NCBI GenBank assembly: GCA_945889085.1
Contig: CAMDBM010000013.1
Span: 1 to 62,528, forward strand
DNA: 62,528 nt
Source of the DNA: WLJO01 sp945889085
GTDB lineage: Bacteria > Actinomycetota > Acidimicrobiia > Acidimicrobiales > Ilumatobacteraceae
Direction of reading: 5' to 3'
The notes under the pieces are model-generated. The model worked only from the letters and a program-made list of their open reading frames with translations. It had not been told where the DNA came from and did no database searches. Positions within the stretch are counted from its first letter, which is position 1. Every line of letters starts with the position of its first letter. This document shows positions 43,031-51,257 of this stretch, piece by piece. The position numbers and the translations under genes are program-made.

Positions 43031-44140
43031 ATGGAGATTCCCCGCAGCACGATCCCCACGCCCCCCGTGGAGTGTGTGGTGCCAGGGCTGTGGGCCATTC
43101 CGGTACCGATCCCCAACAATCCCCTCGGTCACACCAATGTGTACGCGTTCGAGACGGATCGTGGGCCGGTCCTCGTCGACTCCGGCTGGGACGACGAGTC
43201 GAGCTGGAACAGCCTCGTGGCCGGTCTGGGCGAGGCGGGGTTCCGGGCTGCCGACATCTACGGCGTGCTGGTTACCCACATGCACCCCGACCATCACGGG
43301 CTGTCAGGCCGGGTGCATGCGGCGTCGGGGGCGTGGATCGCCATGCACCCCAAGGACGCAGCCATGCTGCCGAAGATGAGCGTGGAGCAGGCCGAGAAGG
43401 AGTTCGTGGACGAGGTGGCGATGATGCTGCTCGACGCGGGTGCCGCCGAGGACGAGATCGTCATTCGCAAGCGGGCCAGCAGCAAGGGGCCGCGCCCGCC
43501 GATGATCGTCCCGAACCGGGAACTGTCCGACGGCGAGCGTGTGGACGTGCCCGGCTGGCAGGTGAAGGCGCTGTGGACGCCCGGTCACTCGCCCGGCCAC
43601 ACCTGTTTCAAGATCCTCGACCACGGGATGCTGCTCGCCGGCGACCACGTGCTGCCGTCCATCACGCCGCATATCGGTATGTCGAGGGCGGACCGGGCCG
43701 GAGACCCGCTCGGCGACTACCTCGCCTCGTTGCTCAAGGTGGACCAACCCGACATCACCACGGTGCTGCCGGCACACGAGCACCGCTTTGATCATCTCGG
43801 CACCCGAGTGCGCGAGATCATCGCTCATCACGAGGCGCACCTGGCTGCGCTGGTGATGTCACTCGCCACGGGGCCCAAGACCCTGTGGGAGCTCGCCAAG
43901 TCCCTTGAGTGGAACCGGCCGTGGGATCAGCTTGACCAGTTGATGCACCGGGCTGCGGTGAACGAGACGGCGGCGCACATGCGTCACCTGACCCGGCGTG
44001 GACTGGCGGCCCGGCAGAAGGGCGTGCGCCCGATCACGTTCGAGGCCGCGAATACCGAGCCGGACCCCGGGCACGGGCATGACCACTCCGACGGACGGGA
44101 TCACGGGCACACGCACGGCCCAGGCGGCCACTCCCACTAA
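43031..44140 (+). CDS. Metallo-beta-lactamase fold hydrolase with His-rich tail
   Basis: A 369-residue MBL-fold protein with the zinc motif VLVTHMHPDHHG, further ligands in PGHSPGHTC and LAGDH and VLPAHEHRF, and a C-terminal winged-helix-like domain (~260-330) as in LACTB2-type proteins. It ends with about ten histidines in HGHDHSDGRDHGHTHG, likely a metal-binding tail. The substrate is not predictable. It is divergent from the cyclophilin gene with 32 bases between starts. Confidence 0.87.
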   Translation: MEIPRSTIPTPPVECVVPGLWAIPVPIPNNPLGHTNVYAFETDRGPVLVDSGWDDESSWNSLVAGLGEAGFRAADIYGVLVTHMHPDHHGLSGRVHAASGAWIAMHPKDAAMLPKMSVEQAEKEFVDEVAMMLLDAGAAEDEIVIRKRASSKGPRPPMIVPNRELSDGERVDVPGWQVKALWTPGHSPGHTCFKILDHGMLLAGDHVLPSITPHIGMSRADRAGDPLGDYLASLLKVDQPDITTVLPAHEHRFDHLGTRVREIIAHHEAHLAALVMSLATGPKTLWELAKSLEWNRPWDQLDQLMHRAAVNETAAHMRHLTRRGLAARQKGVRPITFEAANTEPDPGHGHDHSDGRDHGHTHGPGGHSH

Positions 44141-44486
44141 CTCGCAGTCTCAGCAAGGCTTTCCTACTCCTGTCATGGGCATCTGGCAGCGACATGTTGG
44201 GGGTCTTGCTCGAGTAGCCCCGGCTGATTCAGGGTCTGCAATGTGTCGCCCAACTGTGCTGCAATCTGTAGCCCAGAATCGGCACAGCGGGAACACGACC
44301 CTCGTCGCGACCGGCACGAGCGTTGTGGAGCGCACGATCGGCCTTCCCGGCAGGGTGGTGCGCACGACACGCGCATCGGGTGATGTGTGGTCGTACCCGA
44401 ACATCGCAGGTTCGGTCACCGCGACCGAGAACGCTCTGCAGTACGTGACTGGACGGGCACAAAACCCCCGATAGCCTCCATGAACC
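44141..44486. other. 346-base gap without a supported gene
   Basis: This stretch separates the MBL gene from lysC. No reading frame has family similarity or a good ribosome site. It contains CTCGT/ACGAG and GCGCAC/GTGCGC inverted repeats (44302-44372 region). It may hold the lysC promoter and leader; nothing more can be said. Confidence 0.4.
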
Positions 44487-45737
44487 GTGGCTCTGATCGT
44501 CCAAAAGTACGGCGGTACGTCCGTCGCTGACCCCGACCGAATCCGCGCGGTTGCCGAGCACGTGGCCTTCACCAAGCGCCACGGCAACGACGTGGTGCTG
44601 GTGGTGTCTGCCATGGGCAAGTCCACCGACAACCTCATAGCGCTCGCCGAGAAGGTCTCGTCAGTGCGCACCGGTCGTGAGATGGACATGCTGCTCACCA
44701 CGGGCGAGCAGGTGTCGATGGCGCTGGTGTCGATGGCACTCGCCGACGTCGGTGTGGATGCCATGTCGCTCACGGGCGACCAGATGGGCATCATCACCGA
44801 CACCGTGCACGGCAAGGCGAAGATCCTCGAGGTGAAGCCCGAGCGCGCTCAGGAGGCCATCGCCCAGGGCAAGGTGGTGGTGGTGGCCGGTTTCCAGGGT
44901 CTGTCCACGAACAACGAGATCACCACGCTCGGCCGCGGCGGCAGCGACACCACGGCGGTCGCAATCGCCGCTGCGCTCGGCGCCGACTCGTGCGAGATCT
45001 ACACCGACGTCACCGGCGTGTTCTCCGCAGACCCGCGCATCGTGCCGCAGGCCCGCAAGCTGGCGCGCATCAGCTTCGACGAGATGCTCGAGATGGCTGG
45101 CGCCGGTTCAAAGGTGCTTGCGCTGCGCTCCGTCGAGTTCGCCCGCAACCACAATGTCCCGCTCCAAGTACGCAGCAGTTTCACCTGGGAACCCGGTACG
45201 TGGGTTACCGCAGAGGAGTCCAGCATGGAAGATCCCATCATCTCCGGAATCGTTCAGGACGCGAACGAGTCCAAGGTCACCGTGCTGTCGGTTCCCGACC
45301 GGCCGGGTATCTCGGCTGCGCTGTTCGAGCCGCTGGCTGCAGCAAACGTGAACGTCGACATGATCGTGCAGAACACGTCGAACGATGGCAAGACCGACAT
45401 CTCCTTCACCGTGCCGAAGGCAGAACTGAAGATTGCACTCGAGATCGTCGAGAGCGTGGCTGCCGAGATCGGTGCCGGCGGCGTGTCGCACCAGTCCGAC
45501 ATTGCCAAGGTGTCGCTGGTAGGTGCCGGCATGAAGACGTCGCCCGGTATCGCCGCCAAGATGTTCCGGGTGCTCGCCGACGAGAAGATCAACATTGAGA
45601 TGATCTCCACGTCCACTATCCGTATTTCGGTTGTCGTGGCCGCTGCGTCAACGGAGAAGGCCTGCCAGGTACTGCACACGGCATTCGGGTTGGACTCCGG
45701 TCAGGCCTATTCGGCGCCGCTTCCCGAGCGGAAGTAG
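44487..45737 (+). CDS. lysC: Aspartate kinase
   Basis: A 416-residue aspartokinase (EC 2.7.2.4), the first step from aspartate to Lys, Thr, Met and diaminopimelate. The catalytic part shows VQKYGGTSVADPDRIRAVAE, LTTGEQVSMALVSMAL and LGRGGSDTTAVAIAAAL; two ACT domains follow from ~residue 260. Length and layout fit the alpha subunit of the Lys/Thr-inhibited actinobacterial type. GTG 44487 is the start. An internal in-frame start at 45225 probably gives the beta subunit. Confidence 0.95.
   Translation: MALIVQKYGGTSVADPDRIRAVAEHVAFTKRHGNDVVLVVSAMGKSTDNLIALAEKVSSVRTGREMDMLLTTGEQVSMALVSMALADVGVDAMSLTGDQMGIITDTVHGKAKILEVKPERAQEAIAQGKVVVVAGFQGLSTNNEITTLGRGGSDTTAVAIAAALGADSCEIYTDVTGVFSADPRIVPQARKLARISFDEMLEMAGAGSKVLALRSVEFARNHNVPLQVRSSFTWEPGTWVTAEESSMEDPIISGIVQDANESKVTVLSVPDRPGISAALFEPLAAANVNVDMIVQNTSNDGKTDISFTVPKAELKIALEIVESVAAEIGAGGVSHQSDIAKVSLVGAGMKTSPGIAAKMFRVLADEKINIEMISTSTIRISVVVAAASTEKACQVLHTAFGLDSGQAYSAPLPERK
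45225..45737 (+). CDS. Aspartate kinase beta subunit (internal in-frame start of lysC)
   Basis: Codon 247 of lysC is an ATG (MEDPIISGIVQDANES) preceded by AGAGGAG with a six-base spacer. It marks the beginning of the two ACT domains. In Corynebacterium and Bacillus, the same position starts a separately translated regulatory beta subunit that binds the alpha subunit. The 170-residue product here is inferred from that precedent and the visible ribosome site. Confidence 0.65.
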   Translation: MEDPIISGIVQDANESKVTVLSVPDRPGISAALFEPLAAANVNVDMIVQNTSNDGKTDISFTVPKAELKIALEIVESVAAEIGAGGVSHQSDIAKVSLVGAGMKTSPGIAAKMFRVLADEKINIEMISTSTIRISVVVAAASTEKACQVLHTAFGLDSGQAYSAPLPERK

Positions 45738-45754
45738 CACCGAGCACCGACGAC

Positions 45755-45791
45755 CGGGGGCGCAGAGCAGCGAGTGCTCCGATCGCCCCCG
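45755..45791 (+). terminator. Two-part hairpin between lysC and asd
   Basis: CGGGGGCG (45755-45762) pairs with CGCCCCCG (45784-45791), and inside it GAGCA pairs with TGCTC. It may end or attenuate transcription between the two biosynthetic genes. No T-run follows. Confidence 0.5.
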
Positions 45792-45837
45792 ATAATCTAC
45801 GGTGACGCGCAAGAGCCTACCGCTAGCCTTGCTGGTC

Positions 45838-46860
45838 ATGCGCGTAGGAGTGGTTGGAGCAACTGGTCAGGTCGGCGGGGTTATGCGAACCCTGCTCGAG
45901 GAGCGGAATTTCCCGGTCACCGAGATCCGCTATTTCGCATCAGCCCGCTCGGCCGGTTCCACGCTGCCGTGGAAGGGCCGCGACATCATCGTGGAGGACG
46001 CTGCTATCGCAGACCCGACCGGGCTCGATGTTGCGCTGTTCTCCTCCGGCGCATCGTCAGCGCTCGAACTCGCCCCGAGGTTCGCAGCAGCAGGCGTCAT
46101 CGTCATCGACAACTCGTCGGCGTGGCGCATGGATCCCGACGTGCCGCTCGTGGTCAGCGAGGTGAACCCGCACGCCATCAAGGACGCACGCAAGGGCATC
46201 ATCGCCAATCCGAACTGCACCACCATGGCCGCCATGCCGGTGCTCAAGCCACTGCACGTCGAGGCCGGCCTCGTGCGCCTCGTTGCGAGCACCTATCAGG
46301 CGGTCAGCGGCGGCGGTCTCGCCGGCGTGAACGACCTGGACGTCCAGGCCCGCGCCGTGGTGGAGGGCGCCGCCGGCCTCACCTATCGCGGCGATGCCGT
46401 GCAGTTCCCCGCACCGCAGAAGTTCGCCCGCCCCATCGCCTTCAACGTCATTCCGTACGCCGGCAAGCTGGTCGACGATGGTCTCGACGAGACCGACGAG
46501 GAGCAGAAGCTGCGCAACGAGAGCCGCAAGATCCTCGAGATCCCCAACCTGCGCGTCAGCGGCACGTGCGTGCGTGTCCCGGTCTTCACCGGTCACTCCA
46601 TCTCCATCAACGTCGAGTTCGAGCGCCCCATCACCGCTGCCCGCGCCATCGAGCTGCTGTCGAAGGCGCCGGGTGTGGAGCTGTCGGAGATCCCCACGCC
46701 ACTGCAGGCGGCTGGTCAGGACCCGAGCTACGTCGGCCGCATCCGTCAGGACACGTCGGTGGACGGCAACAAGGGCCTGGCGCTGTTCCTCAGCAACGAC
46801 AACCTGCGCAAGGGTGCTGCGCTCAACGCCATCCAGATCGCCGAACTGCTCATCAAGTAA
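45838..46860 (+). CDS. asd: Aspartate-semialdehyde dehydrogenase
   Basis: A 340-residue Asd (EC 1.2.1.11). GVVGATGQVGGVM is the NADP-binding loop, NPNCTTM holds the active-site Cys127, and SGTCVRVPVFTGHS is the substrate-binding region with His. It reduces aspartyl phosphate from LysC. ATG 45838 is chosen over an in-frame ATG 36 bases upstream because homologues begin at the Rossmann strand. The stop is adjacent to the convergent MazG-like gene. Confidence 0.95.
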   Translation: MRVGVVGATGQVGGVMRTLLEERNFPVTEIRYFASARSAGSTLPWKGRDIIVEDAAIADPTGLDVALFSSGASSALELAPRFAAAGVIVIDNSSAWRMDPDVPLVVSEVNPHAIKDARKGIIANPNCTTMAAMPVLKPLHVEAGLVRLVASTYQAVSGGGLAGVNDLDVQARAVVEGAAGLTYRGDAVQFPAPQKFARPIAFNVIPYAGKLVDDGLDETDEEQKLRNESRKILEIPNLRVSGTCVRVPVFTGHSISINVEFERPITAARAIELLSKAPGVELSEIPTPLQAAGQDPSYVGRIRQDTSVDGNKGLALFLSNDNLRKGAALNAIQIAELLIK

Positions 46861-47142
46861 TCACGCACACGCGCAGGGGAGCGCACCGCAGCGCGGACAG
46901 CCGTTCGCGTAGCGCTGCACGGCTTCGGTGAGGCTGATGCCCATCTGGTTGGCGAGCGATGCCACCCAGGCAACGACGTCGCCGAACTCGTGCAGCTGTC
47001 GGTCGGGCGTGCCCTTGCGCACGGCCTGCGCAAGCTCGCCGACCTCCTCGCAGAGCCAGGCGACCGTGGAAGGCACGCCGCGTGCACGGTCCCGCTCTCC
47101 GTAGGTGCGCTCGATGACGTCCTGAAACTCGTCCAACCTCAC
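46861..47142 (-). CDS. MazG-like nucleotide pyrophosphohydrolase
   Basis: A 93-residue all-alpha NTP pyrophosphatase domain with WLCEEVGELAQAVRKG and LHEFGDVVAWVASLAN, giving the ExxE...ExxD metal-binding pattern. A short tail with four cysteines (CPRCGALPCAC) may bind zinc. GTG 47142 (VRLDEFQDVIERTYGERD) fits the family start. It probably removes aberrant nucleoside triphosphates. Confidence 0.82.
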   Translation of the reverse strand: MRLDEFQDVIERTYGERDRARGVPSTVAWLCEEVGELAQAVRKGTPDRQLHEFGDVVAWVASLANQMGISLTEAVQRYANGCPRCGALPCACA

Positions 47143-47221
47143 CCTCCCCACCCTACTTCTGCGTTCTGACGGCACGAACCCCACGTATATGAGGGGAAAC
47201 CTTGTCGAGAACGACGATGGG

Positions 47222-48517
47222 TCAGTCGTTGGGCCACTGCTCGGCAGCCGCACGCAGTTCGTCGCGGAAGTCCGGGTGGCAGATCTCGGCGAGCGCACGG
47301 GAACGCTCTCGGATCGTCCGCCCGTGCAGTTCGGCAACACCGAACTCGGTGATCACCACGTCCACCTGGTGACGCGGCGTCGACACCACGCTGCCCGCAG
47401 GCAGTGAGGCAACGATGCGTGACACCGTCGTGCCGCCGACAACCGACGTCGACGGCAGACAGATGAGGCTGCGGCCCGAAGCCGACAGCCCCGGTCCGGA
47501 CACGAAGTCCTCGTGGCCGCCCACACCGCTGAACTGCTTGCCCAGCACGTTGTCCGCAACCACCTGACCCGAGAGGTCCACCGCCATTGCACCGTTGATG
47601 GACACCATGTCCCGGTTGCGCGCAATGCGCTCGGGCGAGTTGACCACGCGCACGGGCAGGAACCGCACGTCCCGGTTCTCGTGCAGCCACGTGTACAGCT
47701 CGGGAATGCCGGCGGCGAACGTGGTGGGAGTGAAGCCGTCGAACTCGCTGTTCTTACGGTTGCTCACCTTGCCGGACTGGTGCAGTCGCATGAGGCCGGT
47801 GGTGAACATCTCGCTGTGCACGCCGAGATCACCGAACGGTCCGGCTGCGAGGCGCGCTGCGATCTGATTCGGGATTCCGCCGATGCCGGTCTGCACCGTG
47901 CAGCCGTCGTGGAAGAAGTGCAGGGCGTGCTCGGCGATGGCCATCTCGGCCTCGGTGGGCACGGCATCAGCAAGGTTCAGTGGTGCACGGTCGGTCTGCA
48001 CCAAGAGGTCGATCTCGTCCACATGGAGACGGTGCGTGTAGTCGGGCTCCACGCCGTAGGTACGCGGGAAGTGCTCGCTCACCTCCACGATGAGCAGACG
48101 GTCGGGATCGGCCCCGGCGCGGTGCAGTTCGTCAACTGTGGCGCCGGCGTGTACGGACAGGCTCACCCAGCCGTCAACCGGCGGCGCGGCGGCCGTGGCC
48201 ATCACCCGGGGGTTGAGGTGGCGCAGGACGGGTTCGAAGCGACGGAAGTCCGCCGGCACGAAGTCGATGTCCGCGCCGGAGTCCCGCAGGAACCGCTCGG
48301 CCGGCCCGAAGAACCCGCTGCGATAGCGGACGCCCTTGCGCATGAAGACTTGATAGAGGTCGGGCAGCAGCGCGCCGAACACCTCGAGGCGGGTGAAGTC
48401 GTCCCGCTCGCCGAGGGCGTGGAGGAACCCGCCGGGCACGCCTGGCCCGAGCGGCACGGCCATCGAGTCGTCTTGCCGGATCGCTGCTACTGCTGTCGCA
48501 AGGTCCACCGTCGCCAT
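47222..48517 (-). CDS. Acetyl-CoA hydrolase / 4-hydroxybutyrate CoA-transferase family protein
   Basis: A 431-residue class I-type CoA-transferase/hydrolase with VQTGIGGIPNQIAARLA, the catalytic-Glu segment LGVHSEMFTTGLM, GGHEDFVSGPGLSASGRS and the C-terminal VITEFGVAELHGRTIRER. It moves CoA between acetyl-CoA and another acid, or hydrolyses acyl-CoA. ATG 48517 is the start. It precedes the tRNA-Pro gene on the chromosome, with an unrelated function. Confidence 0.88.
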   Translation of the reverse strand: MATVDLATAVAAIRQDDSMAVPLGPGVPGGFLHALGERDDFTRLEVFGALLPDLYQVFMRKGVRYRSGFFGPAERFLRDSGADIDFVPADFRRFEPVLRHLNPRVMATAAAPPVDGWVSLSVHAGATVDELHRAGADPDRLLIVEVSEHFPRTYGVEPDYTHRLHVDEIDLLVQTDRAPLNLADAVPTEAEMAIAEHALHFFHDGCTVQTGIGGIPNQIAARLAAGPFGDLGVHSEMFTTGLMRLHQSGKVSNRKNSEFDGFTPTTFAAGIPELYTWLHENRDVRFLPVRVVNSPERIARNRDMVSINGAMAVDLSGQVVADNVLGKQFSGVGGHEDFVSGPGLSASGRSLICLPSTSVVGGTTVSRIVASLPAGSVVSTPRHQVDVVITEFGVAELHGRTIRERSRALAEICHPDFRDELRAAAEQWPND

Positions 48518-48618
48518 GGACCCAGTCTCCCACTGCCTCACCCGAACGCACTTCGGCGGCCAGTCCCGACCATGAAAACGAGAACGGACCGCCCTCGCGG
48601 GCGGCCCGAACCTGACCG

Positions 48619-48693
48619 TCGGGGTGGGGAGATTCGAACTCCCGGCCTCCACGTCCCGAACGTGGCGCGCTAACCAAGCTGCGCTACACCCCG
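48619..48693 (-). tRNA. tRNA-Pro (anticodon CGG)
   Basis: Acceptor CGGGGTG/CACCCCG, anticodon stem CCACG/CGTGG with loop TTCGGGA (anticodon CGG) and T-arm GGGAG-TTCGAAT-CTCCC are present. The discriminator is A and CCA is not encoded. It lies between the CoA-transferase gene and the response regulator. Confidence 0.95.
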
Positions 48694-48711
48694 GTCTTGA
48701 AGTGCAGAACT

Positions 48712-49146
48712 CTAGCCAGAGACGGCCGGTTCTCCATCTTGGGCAACCTCGGCAACCGCATCGAGCACCGGCGTGCCAACGACGGGATTGATGGCCCGGT
48801 CCACCGCCCGCCGGATGCTCAGCGCATCAATCGGCTTGACCAGCCACGACTCGGCGCCGCTGCGCCTTGCGAGATGCACGTCAGCCGTACGGTCGAGCAG
48901 CATGACGATCGGCACGTGGCTCACCGCACCAGCAGTCTCGTCAAGCCGGAGTGCCATCGTGACCGCCATGCCACCCATCGACCCGATCTGGAGGTCCAGC
49001 ACGGCGACATCGGGCACTTGCACGTCCACTGCTGGTGAGACCTCCCGGCCGTTCCGGCAGACCGTGAAGGTGGTTCCGGCGCCCTCGAGGGCGGAACGCA
49101 CCTCGTTGAGCACCCAGTCGGCGTCGGTGGCAATCAACACATGCAC
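48712..49146 (-). CDS. Single-domain response regulator receiver protein
   Basis: A 144-residue receiver domain with an acidic pair (ATDADW), the phospho-acceptor Asp in VAVLDLQIG and the conserved lysine in WLVKPIDALS. There is no output domain. It probably acts through protein contacts. It follows the ArsA pair in the same direction; no histidine kinase is nearby. Confidence 0.87.
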   Translation of the reverse strand: MHVLIATDADWVLNEVRSALEGAGTTFTVCRNGREVSPAVDVQVPDVAVLDLQIGSMGGMAVTMALRLDETAGAVSHVPIVMLLDRTADVHLARRSGAESWLVKPIDALSIRRAVDRAINPVVGTPVLDAVAEVAQDGEPAVSG

Positions 49147-49157
49147 GAGTACTGACC

Positions 49158-50282
49158 CTATCGGAGGAGGCCGTCGGGGTGCAGACCCAGCAGATGTTCG
49201 ACGACGCGCCCAAGTCCGTTGAGGTCATGGACGTCGGCCTCGAGCAGCGGAACGGTTGCCCGGCTCGCAGGCTGCCCATCGAGGAGCGCAAGCAGCGGCT
49301 CGAGGGCCTTGCGCTCGCTACCGGCAGCGGCCTCGAGCAGCGCGAGGTTCTCCCAGAGCGATCGCAGCGGTCCGTTTCCGTGGGAAGCGGCGAGGTCTGC
49401 GATCGCGGTCGTGTCGAGGCCGTCGGCGAAGTGTGGGTGCACACGGTTTGCGACCACTGCCGAGACGCCGAGCTGCTGGTCGGCCAGACGCCCGGCGAAG
49501 TATCTGGCCTCCTCGACCGCCTCACGACGGGGTGAGGTGATGAGGACATAGCCGGTGTCGTTGCTGCGCAGGAGGCTCATCACCGAGTCGGCGCGGCTCC
49601 GGAAGCCTGCCTCCATGCCGTCGAATGCCTGGAAGAACGAGACGGCCTCCGCAATGGCGTCGCCGCCGACCACCCGTGACAACGACTTCAGGAAGGGCTG
49701 TGCTGCGGCGCTCGCCACCCGCATCCCGATCCGCGTGGGGGCGATGAGCACCCGATAGAGCCGGTGGTCGAGGAAGTGCACGAGTCGCTTGGGGGCATCG
49801 AGGAAATCGAGGGCGTTGCGCGTGGGCGGTGTGTCAACCACGACGAGGTCGAAGCGGTTGTCACGATGGAGTTCGTACAGCTTCTCGGCAGCCATGTACT
49901 CCTGCGTCCCGGAGAGCGCTCCGGAGAGGTTTCGGTAGAAGCGGTTGCCGAGGATGAGCCCTGCCTGCTCCGGCGTTGACGAGTGTTGGCGCACGAGGTC
50001 GTCGAACGTTGCCTCGGTGTCGAGCATCACGGCCCAGAACTCGCCGTCCGTGACGCCGGGGACCCGGCTCGGCTCGTGCGAGATCGTGACCCCGATGGCG
50101 TCGGCGAGCCGCTTGGCCGGATCGATCGTGACCACCACGACACGCCGACCTCGTTGCGCCGCCGCAAGCCCGATGGCGGCCGATGTGGTGGTCTTGCCGA
50201 CACCCCCCGGTCCGGCACAGACGAGGACCGAAGCGCGATCGATCAGTTCCGCGAACGACTGTCCCGTCGCCGGGGTGCTCAT
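49158..50282 (-). CDS. ArsA-family ATPase (first of pair)
   Basis: A 374-residue SIMIBI ATPase with deviant Walker A CAGPGGVGKTTTSAAIGLAA, switch VVVVTIDPAKRLADAIG and VVVDTPPTRNALDFLDAP. It matches the actinobacterial ArsA-like pair known from mycobacteria (Rv3679/Rv3680), for which arsenite transport is not established. Its ATG overlaps the partner's stop (ATGA), so the two are coupled and may form a heterodimer. Confidence 0.87.
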   Translation of the reverse strand: MSTPATGQSFAELIDRASVLVCAGPGGVGKTTTSAAIGLAAAQRGRRVVVVTIDPAKRLADAIGVTISHEPSRVPGVTDGEFWAVMLDTEATFDDLVRQHSSTPEQAGLILGNRFYRNLSGALSGTQEYMAAEKLYELHRDNRFDLVVVDTPPTRNALDFLDAPKRLVHFLDHRLYRVLIAPTRIGMRVASAAAQPFLKSLSRVVGGDAIAEAVSFFQAFDGMEAGFRSRADSVMSLLRSNDTGYVLITSPRREAVEEARYFAGRLADQQLGVSAVVANRVHPHFADGLDTTAIADLAASHGNGPLRSLWENLALLEAAAGSERKALEPLLALLDGQPASRATVPLLEADVHDLNGLGRVVEHLLGLHPDGLLR

Positions 50283-51238
50283 GTGACGGCACCCCCGTCG
50301 TCGAGCGCCTTCGCGAGCGTCAGGATGTCCTCGGGGGCGAGACCTGCAGCAAACACCGCCGGCAGGTGCACCTGCGGGAGCGGCAGCGAGATCGACAGCC
50401 GCGCGACTTGGTCGGACTGGTCAGCGGCCCGTCCTCGACGGAACCGGGCGGCAGCGGCGAGCGCCGCGGCATGGGGCTCGCCATCGAGGTCCACCGACGC
50501 CGGGTCCGGCACGTCGAGCCCGGCACGGTCGAAGGCGTTGATCACGAGCGGGGCGAGTTGCACGCCCACCCGGTCCTCGAGCGCGAACGCAGTCTCGATC
50601 GTCTCGTTCACCGGGGTCTCCTCAGGAATGGTCACGAGTACCACCTGGCAGCGGGCCGGGTCCTGCAGCATCTCGAGCACCTCGGCGGCCTGGGTGTTGA
50701 CCGGTCCGGTGCCGATCGCGTCTCGCAGACCTGCTGGGGCCATCAAGAAGGTGATGGCGTGCCCGGCGGCCGGGCCGTCCACGACGATGAAATCGTGGTC
50801 GCCCGAGCGCTCGATGGCCTTGATCTTGCCGAGCACGAGGAGATCGTCGATGCCGGGCGCGGCGGTGGAAACGACGTCTACGACCCCCGTGGAGACGAGT
50901 CGCTTGGAGATCCTCCTCATCCCGTGGGTGTCGAGGTACTCGACGAGCGCAGCCGGTGCCTGCAGGCTCCGGCCGTGGATCCTCCCGGTGCCCCCCGGTC
51001 CGAGACCGTCTACCAGCAGGCGTTCCTCGTACCCGAGTGTCCGGTCTGGCGTGCCTGAGGAGGGCACCCCGAGCAGATCGACGAGGCCCGGGCGGCCGTC
51101 TACATCAATGACGAGGACCCGGAGACCACGATCGGCTGCCGCTCGGGCGAGCGCGGCCGTTACCGTTGTCTTGCCGACTCCGCCCTTGCCAGCAACGATT
51201 GCCAAGCGGGAGGCGGTGAACGACTGCAGTGGAACCAC
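50279..51238 (-). CDS. ArsA-family ATPase (second of pair)
   Basis: A 319-residue partner ATPase with IVAGKGGVGKTTVTAALARA, VLVIDVDGRPGLVDLLG and FIVVDGPAAGHAITFLMAPA. GTG 51238 (VVPLQSFTASRLAIV) is taken as the start since it is preceded by GGAGGG and avoids overlap with the divergent nfeD. Longer starts up to 51346 would overlap nfeD. The role is tied to that of the coupled paralogue; membrane or tail-anchored-protein traffic is a guess. Confidence 0.83.
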   Translation of the reverse strand: MVPLQSFTASRLAIVAGKGGVGKTTVTAALARAAADRGLRVLVIDVDGRPGLVDLLGVPSSGTPDRTLGYEERLLVDGLGPGGTGRIHGRSLQAPAALVEYLDTHGMRRISKRLVSTGVVDVVSTAAPGIDDLLVLGKIKAIERSGDHDFIVVDGPAAGHAITFLMAPAGLRDAIGTGPVNTQAAEVLEMLQDPARCQVVLVTIPEETPVNETIETAFALEDRVGVQLAPLVINAFDRAGLDVPDPASVDLDGEPHAAALAAAARFRRGRAADQSDQVARLSISLPLPQVHLPAVFAAGLAPEDILTLAKALDDGGAVT

Positions 51239-51257
51239 ACTCCCTCCGGAGGAACTA
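51239..51257. promoter_or_regulatory. Palindromic Shine-Dalgarno shared by divergent genes
   Basis: CCTCCGGAGG lies in the 19 bases between the two start codons, so each strand offers GGAGG just upstream of a GTG (51238 minus, 51258 plus). The two mRNAs would be leaderless-to-overlapping in this zone. Confidence 0.5.

Noticed and set aside
49983..51257. Long N-terminal extension of NfeD in the same frame
   Set aside because: It is antisense to the ArsA pair, Arg/Ser/Pro-rich, and a good ribosome site precedes GTG 51258, where a signal peptide begins.
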